Below are positions 1-10,938 of a DNA stretch of 64,000 bases, one piece after another. Source of the stretch: Laetiporus sulphureus 93-53. Taxonomy: Eukaryota > Basidiomycota > Agaricomycetes > Polyporales > Laetiporaceae. Position 1 is the stretch's first letter, and the number at the start of each line of letters is the position of its first letter. The DNA lies in contig NW_024468525.1 in NCBI RefSeq assembly GCF_001632365.1, forward strand, positions 398,076 through 462,075. Direction: 5' to 3'. The position numbers and the translations under genes were made by a program. The notes beneath the pieces are model-generated. The model ran no database searches, was not told where the DNA came from, and worked only from the letters and a program-made list of their open reading frames with translations.

Positions 1-173
1 CACGTGCAACGTAAACTGTCACGTGACCATGAAGCGCTGAAACCGTAACACTTCGCGTGCCCACAGTGAAAGCTCTCAAAACACATCTTTATCATACAAA
101 GCCCTTCGCGATTCTTCTGCTGTCAGTCGACACGAACGCTGTCCTTCCACAGCGCAATTGCATTGGCGACCTA

Positions 174-539
174 CTACTTGGAGTTGCTGTTGCTGTAGGT
201 CTGGCCACCCGGGGACGTGTACTGCGAGTATCCATCCCCGCTGTTATAGTAGCTCGAACCATTCGGGTTGCTGTAGTAGTAACTCCCGTCGCTGGAAAGG
301 GTCATCAGGTCGGTCACAGCAGACATGACGGTCGGCACTCACTTGTTGGAGTAGTGATAGCCACTCGACCCATCGTCAAAATCACGGTGGCAGTAGTGGT
401 TGCCCTGCAGCCGGACAATCAGCGGCGACCCCTACAGAGAAGGCACGCGTTAGGGGGAATGAAGGTAACGAACCTGATCATTCGTGCCGGTGCTTGTAAT
501 GTCGTAGTCACCAGAGCTGCTGCCGCCTTTGCCGGACAT
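174..539 (-). CDS. 81-aa Tyr/Ser/Asn/Gly-rich protein, 3 exons
   Basis: Three exons (539-474, 404-343, 291-174) join in frame to 81 codons plus TAG. Introns of 69 and 51 nt have GTTCGT/CAG and GTGAGT/CAG borders. The protein starts MSGKGGSSSGDYD and ends in a repetitive tail: HYSN-NDGSYYYSNPNGSSYY, then a YTSPGGQTYSN block. It has two close relatives of the unit SNxxGSYYY and only one cysteine (NHYCHRD). No signal peptide, membrane segment or known catalytic motif is visible. I recognise the type as a small protein common in fungal genomes, but I know of no function. The start is the only ATG before exon 1 and lies about 90 nt below a TATA element. The duplicate at 1571-1971 has decayed, so this is the functional copy. 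Low-complexity tyrosine repeats suggest a self-associating or surface role, but that is inference. Confidence 0.72.
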
Positions 540-627
540 GGTGTGCGAGGGAAAGGGGTATGACTGAGCGACAGAAGGCGGTGACGATGGTGGGAGAAGA
601 AGAAGGTTGACTGCTCCTGACATCACC

Positions 628-634
628 TATATAG
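628..634 (-). promoter_or_regulatory. TATA box of the 81-aa protein gene
   Basis: TATATAG on the minus strand lies about 90 nt upstream of the ATG. The equivalent place in the duplicate (2066-2073) also carries a TATA-like CTATAAAG, so the element predates the duplication. Confidence 0.5.
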
Positions 635-1570
635 TAGGACTGCCCGGGAACTTCCGACGTCGATCACCTTCTGACGCACCTTCTCGCAGTTGAAGAAGAG
701 GCTGTCTTTCAGCTAGACTTCTCTAGAACGATGCGCGGCGCACGAGATAGACACACGGCCAGCTTCTTCTTGATGCCATGAGGCTGCTATCTCTGCAGTT
801 TCGCGCTCACTATCGGACGAGATGCGTTGAAGCCCGCTTCATGTAAGACATGCACGAGAACGGACTGAGAACCAAGTGCAGTACGAGGAACGCCGTCGCC
901 GTGCAAATCTCGATGTCGCTCGCTTGAATTAGATACCAGGGCCACCTTGAGACACGGGCAGAAAATAATCAAACCGTACGTAGAACGAGGGCGCCGATAG
1001 TGGTCGCGGTCCGGACGAGTTTGTTCGGTATCGAACGTTGACGTTGAGTATTGAATTACAGAATTTGGAAGACCAGAACATTTGCATGCAATACGATCCT
1101 CAGTCGCAATACAGGCGGTTAAAACGATGATAAGGAGACACAGCGGTTATTAGACTCCAGACTACAATCTCCGATCCTAATGAGACGCAGTGTGACAGGC
1201 TGTGACTGACGCGTTCGACTCAGCCACAGACGCGACAGGGGCCACCCTGGACGAGAGTACATAGTGCAAATCACTCAGCATCCACTCTGAATTTCATCTG
1301 GAATTATTGCCTCATTGTCTGGAAACAGTGTCCCATCATAACCTGCGGACGTGTCGCACTTAGGAGATACTAACGGACTGCGAAGACTCCTACTACCAGC
1401 TAATTTGCACTAGCCGAACTACGGGAGACCCTTCATACACAGTCAGGCCGCAGAGGATTAAATAAATTGCAAACTTCAAAGCATCACGACTTCGCATGCC
1501 CACAGGTAATGTTCTGAAAACACAACTTTATCATACAAAGCCCTTTTCCATTCTTCTACCTGCCATCGTT

Positions 1571-1971
1571 TCACAACCTTCCACAGCACGATTGCATTGG
1601 CGACCCAACACTTGGAGTGCTGTTGCTGTAGGTCAGGCCACCCGGGGATGTGTACCGCAAATATCCGCTCCTGCTAAGATAGTAGCTGGAGCCATTCGGG
1701 TTGCGGTAGTAGTAACTCCCGTTACTGGAAAGAGTCATTACGTCGGTCACAGCAGACATGACGGTCAGCCACTCACGTGTTAAAGTAGTGATAGCCACTC
1801 GATCCATCGCTAAATTTATGGCGGCAGTAGTGGTTGCCCTGCAAGCGAACGTCCAGTGGCGAACTCCTTTTGCAAAAGGCACGCGTTAGGGGGAGTGAAG
1901 GTAACGGACCTGACTATCGTGCCAGCGCTCGTAATGATGTAGCCACCAGAGCTGTCGCCTTTGCAGGACAT
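1571..1971 (-). pseudogene. decayed copy of the 81-aa Tyr/Ser-rich protein gene
   Basis: The three exons and both introns of the 174-539 gene can be aligned here. The ATG, the donor and acceptor positions and the core GNHYC...GSYYY...NPNGSSYY are still recognisable. Two single-base losses break it. One is near the end of exon 1: AATGATCAG in copy 1 corresponds to ATAGTCAG here. The other is in the C-terminal AACTCCAAG, which is ACTCCAAG here, and the TAG stop is also lost. Splicing as in copy 1 would shift exon 2 out of frame. The copy also lost the conserved N-terminal Gly (MSC instead of MSG) and several Asp residues, consistent with relaxed constraint. An alternative splice pattern could rescue part of the frame, but I found none with good consensus. 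Confidence 0.7.
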
Positions 1972-2065
1972 TGTGTACGGGGAAAAGTGGTATGGCTGAG
2001 CGACAGAATGTGGCGATGATGATGGTTGAAGAAGAAGATTAACGGGTCCTGACTCCTGAGGGTCA

Positions 2066-2073
2066 CTTTATAG
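2066..2073 (-). promoter_or_regulatory. residual TATA box of the pseudogene copy
   Basis: CTATAAAG lies about 95 nt upstream of the pseudogene ATG, at the position matching the TATA of copy 1. Confidence 0.35.
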
Positions 2074-2481
2074 TAGCACCGCCCGGGAATTTACGTCGAC
2101 TCCACCTCTGACGCACCTTTTGCCGCATGAAGAAGACGGCCGCATCTTGGCAGTTAGACTTCTCTAGAACCGTCATGTGCGGCGCACGATAGACACACCG
2201 CCAGCCTCTTCTTGTTGCTACGAGGCTGCTATCTCTGCAGTTTTCGGACGAGAGGGGTTAGCTTGCTTCATATGAGGTATCAAGAAAACGCATTGAGGAC
2301 CAGGTACCGTATTGAGGAACGCCACTACCGTGCATATCTCGATGTGATCACCCCTTACACAGAGACGCTCTCTCTTGAATTAGCCGCGGCACGCGCCACA
2401 GACGCGTCGCACAACTTGCTAATTAGGTCACGTGGGTCGCGTTTTCAGGATGTTCTGAGCTCAGTCTTGCAAATAAGATAA

Positions 2482-3610
2482 ATAAATGTTGCTAGGCTCA
2501 CAAGAGGCTGCTGCTGTTGGGAGTGGCCGACCGATGACACTCTTGGTGGAACGCGCTCAACGCGTGGGGAAGGACGAACGCCAAGCGACGGCTGAAACAC
2601 GTCGCAGGGCGGCACCTGGAAACGGAGCGGGCGAGTACGGAAGGATGGAAATCATATAAATACGCACCTGTAGTACTGTATCCCTAGTCATTCGTGGCCT
2701 TAAACGGCCTCTCACTCCTCGCGCACACGAGACAGGAAGGTGGCGTCTGGCTAATACCGAGGCCGCACCATAATTCCCTAGAGCTGCTTCCTACCTTAAC
2801 TCCTCTTATTGTTTTTTCACCAGTGTCAATGTTGTGCATCCATCGAAAGCGACGTCGTGTACGTTTCCCATGGATCTATACAGGTCCGCCGGCCTTGGAC
2901 TCGGAGAAGGTGGTCACTTTCCTCAGCGACTCGAGGTCGGAATCTCAGGTTTGGCTGATTTAAGATGTTGAAACACTTCTTGTGAACCAGGAACACTAGG
3001 TGAAAATGTCAAATTCTTGCGCGGAGGCCCTGTCTCGTACGAACTGCCGATATACATTCGCATGTTGAGAGTGTGTACTTGTAGATTGAATAATAATGGG
3101 CTTACAAGACAGCTGAACACAATTGCAAGCCGATCTTCTCGCTATGTATAGAGAAAGATCAGCAGCAGTCTTTCATATCTGGAATGACGACCTTAGATGA
3201 GCAATTCAGCTAACTTTACGCTCCCGCAGAAACGAGCGATCTCTGTCATGTATATCACATAGACACGCCTTGCTTTGCATCGTATCCGTATTGCACTGTT
3301 ATGCCAATTGCAAGAAAGCACAGCCAAAATGCCGGATGATATGAAACTATGCCGAGTGTTTGGTGACGATGAACATATGAAGTATGACGGAGCAGTCGCA
3401 AAACGGTGGACGATGAGGTATATGTGGAATTACACTGGCTCTATAGCATGAACGAAGGGTGAGATATCAATGATAAATAGTAATGGTGCAGATACATTAG
3501 TTCCTCCTAGTATGCGGGATGAGTATACCTAGAGTAGCCTTAGCAGAACGTCAACATATGTGTGGAAGCATTCAACAAGAGGAAGTATCATAGCCCACGC
3601 TCTTAACAGT
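2482..3610. other. intergenic, no gene seen
   Basis: Only short frames without splice support or codon regularity occur here. I see no tRNA, no terminal repeat and no recognisable coding relic. Confidence 0.5.
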
Positions 3611-4945
3611 CTATGACGCACTTGCCATGATGGCTTGTGTCTTCAGGTTCGCCTCGTTCAAAGCCTTCTCGAATGCTTGCAAATGTTCCTGGACCAACTT
3701 CCTCCCATCTATCCTCCGTGTGCTATGTAGCCTCGGTGTGCCCGTAGAGCCTCCTTCTATCCCTGCCTCCCACTGCTGAATCTTCGCGCGACTGCGCTCC
3801 GCGTTCTCCCACTCCGCCCGCCATCCACCCAGCTTGTTCTTCAGCGCACGAATTTTCCGCCCTGCCTCTGTGGTCGCTGCTGCGTTGACCTGAGCGTGTT
3901 CCGAGATGACGGCGAGGGATGTTACAGCAGATGACGTGAATGTGCGCAGGTAGGCCAGCTGAGGCAGAATACTCGCTGGAGTTGGTGATCCCTTCAAAGG
4001 TGGGGGTGGCGGGAACGATGACTTGACTGGCGTCGAAGGATCGTATTCATCGTCCTCGTCGTTGAGCCGCTCTCCATCGAGGTCCGTCTCCCAGTCATTG
4101 GCCAGGGTCGAGCCTGAGAAGGACTCTTCCGGAATGGCCTCCAAATCGCTGTCCGCGTCCGCGCTGCGCGGTGGCTCATCTAGCAAGTCGTCCAGCGCGT
4201 CTAACCGACTAAGAGCCTCGGTCCCGCCAACCTCGCCCGCGATCTTCCTAAACTCACGTTCGCACTGCAGCAGTTCGCGCACCTGTCCTTCTCGTTCATG
4301 TGCAGTGTCATTGATGCGACGAATCATATCCGATGCGAGCTTTTCTAGGTTTGGCTGTGTGGGGGACTGGCCATGGTCTGCGTCGAGGTGGCGGAGCTGT
4401 GTGAGGAACTTCTCAGTGTACTCCAGATCCTGCGCGAGCACATTCATCGGATCTTTATCAGGCTGCATCCTCTTCCGAGGCGATGGGGTAGGGCTATGGA
4501 AGGCTGGGTCCACATCTGGAGGTACGCGTTCCTGAAATGATGTCAACGTGTGGCCACCATTCAGCTCAGCATCCGGATTGTATTCATCCTGCATTGCCGG
4601 GGGCTCCATGACAGCAGCATTTTCTCCCTCAGGATCCTCATCTATGCCCTCAGCACCTTCGTCATACTCGATTCCAAATTCTTCCGCTAGCAATCGGGAT
4701 CCGGCGCTGGGCTCTGGCATCAATGCCACTGCCAATTCATGTGCCAACGAATATCTTGCATTAGGCCCCTCCTCGCTCATTGACTGTGCCATGGAGGGAA
4801 CGCGGAGTGGTGTCGATGAGTGGCGCGAACCGCTGCTTTGGCTTTGCCGAGAGGCTGTTCTGCGCGGGAGAGATGCTGACGCGCTGGAGAGGAAACGCGA
4901 AGTGGTCGACCCGAAGACATCGTCGTGGTCGGCCATGGAAGCCAT
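3611..4945 (-). CDS. unknown acidic coiled-coil protein, single exon
   Basis: An uninterrupted frame of 444 codons starts at MASMADHDDVFG; a second ATG follows three codons later. The frame stays open upstream to about 5002 without another ATG, so a 5' exon cannot be excluded. The N-terminal half is rich in Ser and acidic residues and looks disordered. Two stretches, about residues 175-235 and 340-440, have heptad-like Leu/Ala/Arg/Glu patterning (DMIRRINDTAHEREGQ; AGRKIRALKNKLGG WRAEWENAERSR) typical of coiled coils, separated by an acidic and polyproline linker (FPPPPPLKG). No enzyme motif is present. I do not recognise the family. The architecture would suit a cytoskeletal or nuclear scaffold, but that is inference. 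It is the first of three minus-strand genes in a row, each with its own spacing. Confidence 0.75.
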   Translation of the reverse strand: MASMADHDDVFGSTTSRFLSSASASLPRRTASRQSQSSGSRHSSTPLRVPSMAQSMSEEGPNARYSLAHELAVALMPEPSAGSRLLAEEFGIEYDEGAEGIDEDPEGENAAVMEPPAMQDEYNPDAELNGGHTLTSFQERVPPDVDPAFHSPTPSPRKRMQPDKDPMNVLAQDLEYTEKFLTQLRHLDADHGQSPTQPNLEKLASDMIRRINDTAHEREGQVRELLQCEREFRKIAGEVGGTEALSRLDALDDLLDEPPRSADADSDLEAIPEESFSGSTLANDWETDLDGERLNDEDDEYDPSTPVKSSFPPPPPLKGSPTPASILPQLAYLRTFTSSAVTSLAVISEHAQVNAAATTEAGRKIRALKNKLGGWRAEWENAERSRAKIQQWEAGIEGGSTGTPRLHSTRRIDGRKLVQEHLQAFEKALNEANLKTQAIMASAS

Positions 4946-5318
4946 CCCAGCAGCTTGTATACGTGAGTCGACTAAAGAAAGAGCGCGCTGGAGGTAAGAC
5001 AATGAAGGAGAGAGGGAGGAGAGTTGATTCTGACTTTGTGATTGACTGACAGACGGTCGCTCTGTGTTTCTGATTTGGCAATCGGGTTACGTGTCACGTG
5101 CGTTGTGGCTGCACCATCTGAGATTTCCGATCTACGAGATCCAAACAAGATCTCAGGTTTGTGCTTAAGGCATACACCGAGGCAAACTCGACGAACTGCT
5201 TCCGCCGCGTATTTCAACCGTAAATATTGAATTTCTACCCAACGCAGTAAGTACAACAAGCCACGGCTTATATATTGTCCAGGGCGTGACGCTCTTCTAC
5301 AGCAAGCGCGATGATTGT

Positions 5319-6966
5319 CTACCGTGACCGTCCAGTTCCAGCGTTTCTTGACCTAGACCTCTGCAGCCGTTGTGAAACCGCAATGGGGATAATGCCGCTG
5401 GGGAACAACCCTGCGAGCGCCCCGCCGTAGTCATCTACCTCCAATATGTCCCACACTCCGGGCTCTTGCAATTCGAGTAACGCTTTCACCGACTCGCGCC
5501 CGCGTATCACCGGCTTCCATGCCGTATCTCCCGTCCGCTTACACCAGCCGACCGCATCGACGAAGGAGAAGGTCGTAACAGAAGGAAAGGCTCTTGCGAG
5601 ATGCTTGGTGACCATTTGATGTTGTAGGGGCAGGTTGAGCTGCCACACGGCATGGAGGAAGCGAAGGTCAATGTGGGTAAGCAATCGACTGCCTGCCAGC
5701 GAACAAAGGCTGTGGACGACCTATGGTGATTTTGAAATGGTGAGAAAACATTTTCACCACTTGATCTGATTGACGCGTACGTACAACTTCTAGAGGCGTA
5801 TCAAGCGTGTGCATCGGATAACAGATCGATAGCTTCGTCAACTTGGGCGTGTATTCAAGCAACTTTGGATAGGCGTGAACCAACCACGCCGGCACCTCGA
5901 GTTCCCGCAAATGAAACCGTGCCAGTGACTGTAGCAGGCTCTGGTTTGCGCATAGGCTCGGTATGAGCCAATCACGGAAGTCAAGCAGACTCAGGCGCCA
6001 TAATGGCTGTTTCTTCAGGAACGTGTCAAGCAAATATGGTGGGCAACGTAACTCCTGGAGCTTCGGCAATGCTGTCCTAGCTAACGACAGCATCGGTGCA
6101 TCCAGTGCTTCGCCACCGCCGAGCGGGTCTTCTTCCATTACGCCGATGATGGAAAGATCTATGATGGTCGGGGTGCGATTTAGGAAGGCGAAAAGCATGC
6201 ATGCCTCCCGCGGTTCAAAGGGGATCTCTAAGCACTGCAAGGCGGATACCACTCCGCTTTCCATGACCGCTCGGGCGAGTCGCCACTCGGTCGTCTTCAG
6301 CGAGCGGAGCGCTGGCGATTTGGCGAGCGATGCTAGCGCTGAAATGTAGGGGCCCACAGCCTCGACAGCTGTCACCTCCACACTTGTTAGGCGCGCTAAG
6401 CTGCGGCTCGGCGATCGGGTTCCCGGTCCTGCTTTACTGAATGCACAGGACCTGATGGACAAGCTCTCTAGCTTGTGCAGGTTCGTTGCGGCCCGAAACA
6501 AGTCCAATGTAATCGGCGTGCGAACAAGCGATAGGTTTGTAAGGTTGGGAAAGCGCGGGATAATCTCTATGTGTCGCAGGAGATCGGGACACGGAGACGA
6601 CGGATCGCCTATGCGAAGAGGCAGCCAATTGAAGACTTCGAGCCTTTTGACAAAGGTTCCGAGCAAGCACGCCGTCTCGTCGCCTCTGCTGAGCTGCGTG
6701 AACCATTTGGTGCGTGGATTCTGCAACATTCTTTCGGCCTTCATGTCCGCGTTACCGACGAATGCCACGAGGTCGAAGAGCTTCGGGGTGCTCAAAGCGG
6801 CGAAGAGGCGGCATACCAGGCTCAGATTGAACAAGATCGCCTTGCGCTCCGGGACGGGGACTTCCCCCGCATCATCGCACAACTCATCCACGATGAGCAT
6901 ATACACGTCGATGGGGATCGGAGGAAGATGCCTGTTCCCAATACGCCGCGCGGGGCCTGCGATCAT
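5319..6966 (-). CDS. F-box/LRR-type protein
   Basis: Exon 1 (from the ATG at 6966) begins with about 15 residues, then an F-box-like segment, IPIDVYMLIVDELCDDA...ILFNLSLVCRLFAALSTPKLF (roughly residues 15-65). The rest is irregular leucine-rich repeats with FPNLTNLSLVRTPIT, LHKLESLSIRSCAF and PKLTKLSICYP-type units, as in the F-box proteins much expanded in agaricomycetes. F-box proteins bind Skp1 and deliver substrates to SCF ubiquitin ligases. The frame of exon 1 hands over to a second exon near 5700. The best phase-preserving join is CAAGTG|GTGAAA... to CCATAG|GTCGTC, giving HSLCSLAGSRLLTHIDL. That implies a 37-nt intron, very short, so this junction is uncertain. The total is about 540 aa. 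The substrate is unknown. The downstream neighbour at 7868-9525 is a second F-box gene of different sequence. Confidence 0.75.
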
Positions 6967-7867
6967 GCGAAGGATCTATTCCAGAAGCATTCCACACTCG
7001 CGAAGCAAGCACTTACTGGTCGAATTGCGGACTGCCATTTCTCGTGGGTACACGCGTGCTTGGATAGAAACAAAGGCTCTCAGGAGGGTGTGGCGGTTCA
7101 GAGAAGCAGACACAGGGAGTCCGGCGCAGACAAGCCCTTATGAAGTCCCCCTGGGCGCGTAACCATCACCCAACCTTCCGTCTGCTGTCCTCGCCGGCGC
7201 CTGCGGGCGTTCTGTGGAATCAAGCCATCTATTCGGAGCACATGCCGCGGCCCAACAGCTCGCTTACGGGCGCCACGATCAAAGTGCATTTAGCCTCCAC
7301 GCACGGGCGGCGCCACGCAGGCGCTTGCCTTTGGTCGCCGACGCGTCTTAGCGCCTCACCGTGGGCGCGTCAAATATTCGTCACGCCCCTCGTGCAAGGC
7401 TCCGTGTTCCTATCCGCGCTCATCCTAAAGCCGCGACTGCACGCCCATGCGGATCTGGCGCTTGACGGCTGCGGATGCCGCTCACCATACCCCAAACAAT
7501 TCGAAATCTCGCCCTGGTTTCACCGGAGTCTCGCGATGCGTGGACCTAGACGCAAGAGAACTCCGCTACGGGCGAATCACCGCCTGTTCCGTCGGAGGCG
7601 CTCAGCGAAGTGAAGGCGTTTGCAGTGGCGTGCATTATGCCAGGTGACGGCGATGTTATAGAATCTATTCGTTGGTAAGGTACTGTCATACTGAACGTGA
7701 ACTCTATCGGGCAGTCTGATGCGGCTCTACAGGTCAAGAAAGCTGTGCGAAGATCACTGTCACTTTAGTAATACTCCCGGGATCTAAGAAAGGCGAGCAG
7801 ATGACAGCATGCGGATGTGGGCAGGAAGACGATCTTCCATGAAAGTTCTCTAGGGTATCAGCAAGAT
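6967..7867. other. intergenic, no gene seen
   Basis: This is the 5' side of one F-box gene and the 3' side of the next. It is GC-rich around 7190-7440 with repeated GGGCGCG/GGCGCC words. Open frames on both strands lack splice logic or protein-like composition. Confidence 0.45.
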
Positions 7868-9525
7868 CTAGTAGTCGCGGTACTTGTCTAGGATGTCGAC
7901 GTAATACTTGGCAAGGTCGGCTCCCGAATCCGATGCGTGGAGCTTGTCTAGGTTTCCCGTTGCGGTGTCTGCAGGCGCCGAAACATCCATCGTGACCAGC
8001 GATGGAAACAACAGACGGATGAACGTGCGGAACGACGATGCAGAGCCTGCTGTTGGCGGAAGCCTCCCAATCCGTACGTATCGCAGCGCTTGCTGTGAGA
8101 ACGCGACGGGACGCGGGCGCTCGGCCGTATTCGCAGGCACGGGAAGAATGATAGAAGAACTGCTTGTGATGTCAGGGATCTCAACGGGTAGCGCCAGGGA
8201 GCGCAGCATTGGACAGGATCTTGCGAGCGCCGCGTACGAACAGGTTGTCATGCGACGGCTGCAATCCTCATCGTCGAGCGTGCCAAGGTCGAGATGCTCC
8301 AGATGAGGCCACCATGAGGCGATTTCCTCTATATCTTTGTCGCACAGGTCCGGCGGCTTGGTCGCCGCCACGCTGAAGCGTCGCAGGAATTGCAAGCGTG
8401 CGAGAGGGCGTAGGATGGCTATTGTGAACCAATCCGACGTTTCGCGCGCAGATTCAGGGTCGTCTATCTCGTCGAAGTCAGGGAAGTGCTGTATGGCAAA
8501 TTCCTGGAGGCTTCCTGAGACCCGCGCAGACAGGAGTTCACACACGTCGTGGAGAGATGATACGCCAAGAGGACAATCAGCATCCAAATGGATCGAGCGC
8601 ATGACATCCGGCGGGACGAGCGGCAAGAGAGCGACAAGTAGTGCCGGCTCTGCTCGAATGGTGAGATGCTGTAGCGAGGGGAAAAGCTGTGAGACGGAAC
8701 ATGGGAGGGCCATGCGGAAGTCGATGGCGTCTATGTGTTGAGCGTTAATGTCTAGTTCTGATAGATGCGGGAATGCCGCTGAGATCGTGGCGAAGGTCTC
8801 TGCACTCAGACAGATTCCCATGTGCAAGTCAAGACTCCGGAGAGACGTGTACGTGGCAAGCTTCTGATCCAGATGCACTGAGACGCTGCCTCGCATGCGC
8901 AGTGAGTGCACCCCTTTCGCGGTCATGAAGAGCTCGTCTAGGTAATCCGCGACAGCGCTGCTCCTGCGCTGCACAGCCTTGTCGGTATCGGCGCTGTCCG
9001 GTCTGGGCGAAAACCCGAGATTGATGTCCACTTTGCACACTGCCCTGGAGATGCTCCAACATGCCGACGTTTCGCATCCCGCCTGCGAGAAGCGGACGGA
9101 TCGGAGGTTTGGCAGGAAGATGAATGGATGGAGCGAAGGCGGCATGCTGATGCTCTCCGTGTGCTTGATGCTCCTCACACGAGCAGCGTGTGAATGGAGC
9201 CGTGCAAATGCTGCAGCAGTTACGTTCTCTGGTGACATGAATTCCTTCATGAGGTGGCCATGTCAGGTGTCAGCAGCAATTTAAAAAATGACAGATTTGC
9301 CTAACGTACCACGACACCATTCTTCACCCCAAAACCAGGAAGTAAGGACAATAGAGGTCGGAGGCTGTCTAGGCGACACCACAGCCTGTCCTCCGCTGGA
9401 TCGTACCAGAGCCGGCAGCATCGAGCAAGTTGAGCGAGAGTCCAGCAGTACTCCTTCTCGGTCCAGTGGGAGCACGCTTCTAGGACGATTTCAAAGATCT
9501 CGTCGATGCAGAGCGCAGCGTGCAT
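7868..9525 (-). CDS. F-box/LRR-type protein
   Basis: Two exons, 9525-9310 and 9244-7868, are joined by a 65-nt intron with a GTACGT donor and AAG acceptor; phase 0 is kept. Exon 1 holds the F-box: ALCIDEIFEIVLEACSHW..LAQLARCCRLWYDPAEDRLW, about residues 4-55, ending RLDSLRPLLSLLPG. This form is very common in basidiomycete F-box families. The remaining roughly 460 residues are irregular LRR units (YTSLRSLDLHMGICLS, FPHLSELDINAQHI, LFPSLQHLTIRAEP, WWPHLEHLDLGTLDDED). The expected role is substrate adaptor of an SCF ubiquitin ligase; the target is unknown. The long second exon alone would give a truncated protein lacking the F-box, so the upstream exon decides the annotation. Confidence 0.82.
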
Positions 9526-9906
9526 CGCTCTTCTATGTTCGGTGCCGGACTGTGCAGTAGAGGTGGAACGTTAAGAGATGAAAATCATGTTCGGGTCGGA
9601 GCCGCTATATACTAATCAGCGACCCGCACAGTGGCCGCCACCGCAAGCGTTTCAAATCCGTCAGAAAATTTTGGCGAAAGAGATTCTCATTGGTCGGCCT
9701 GGACGCTCTGATCGAGATCAAAAGGATATAAAGACAGCGAATGCACTGAAGCTGGAGGAAAATGTCGATAGTCCGAGTACCCTCCAGGGTGCACGTTCCT
9801 TTCATGACTGCGCGATTCCAGCCGTAGAACAAGAATAATAGAGCGCATATGATAGATAATCGTGTGCTACATACAACAACATGTCCCCTACGTGACTATG
9901 AGGCAC

Positions 9907-10607
<701 letters not shown>

Positions 10608-10833
10608 CTTCTTGCCGGACGCCTCTGTCTGTCCAACGAGCTAAACGATGGAGTCGTCGACAAGAGCGAAAACGAGTGTGAGAAGGATCAAGCGCCTGAG
10701 GATTGTTTTAAAACGCCTGATTGGTCAGTTGCCATTTGAGGCTTGTTGATGGTCCGTGCGCGTTGGTAACAAAGTTCAGGCGGAGTTATATTGTTCCGGC
10801 AAGCGCCGCTAAGTGAGACACGTCGCGCGTGAC

Positions 10834-10872
10834 ACGCGTTTCGACGCGTCTTGACCTTGCCACACTACGCGT
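10834..10872. promoter_or_regulatory. cluster of three MluI cell-cycle boxes (ACGCGT)
   Basis: Perfect ACGCGT palindromes lie at 10834-10839, 10844-10849 and 10867-10872, 67-105 nt upstream of the RFC start codon. ACGCGT is the MBF-binding MCB element that drives G1/S expression of replication genes in ascomycete yeasts. Three in 39 bp is far above chance (about one per 4 kb). They lie in the shared intergenic region with RPS31, but nearer the RFC gene. Confidence 0.65.
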
Positions 10873-10938
10873 ACTTGTCCTTCCTCCACGCGCCGCGGGC
10901 AATCCAATAACTATATTCTTGATCGACAGCGCGCAAAT

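Larger units (their letters stand above)
30..985. repeat. direct segmental duplication, copy 1
   Basis: This segment matches 1465-2400 in the same orientation. Conserved blocks lie 3' of the small gene (an ATCATACAAAGCCC stretch near 90 and 1530), through its three exons, its TATA region and its upstream DNA (CTAGACTTCTCTAGAAC near 713 and 2155; GAGGCTGCTATCTCTGCAG near 780 and 2221). Divergence is moderate, so the duplication is not very recent. The edges were set by eye and are good to a few tens of bases. Confidence 0.8.
1465..2400. repeat. direct segmental duplication, copy 2
   Basis: This is the second copy of the segment at 30-985, covering the downstream flank, the small gene and about 400 bp of its upstream region. 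It keeps the TATA and splice signals, but its coding part is broken (see the pseudogene at 1571-1971). Confidence 0.8.

Noticed and set aside
6571..7143. 190-codon plus-strand frame opposite the F-box gene
   Set aside because: Complement of the F-box exon with no domain or splice support.
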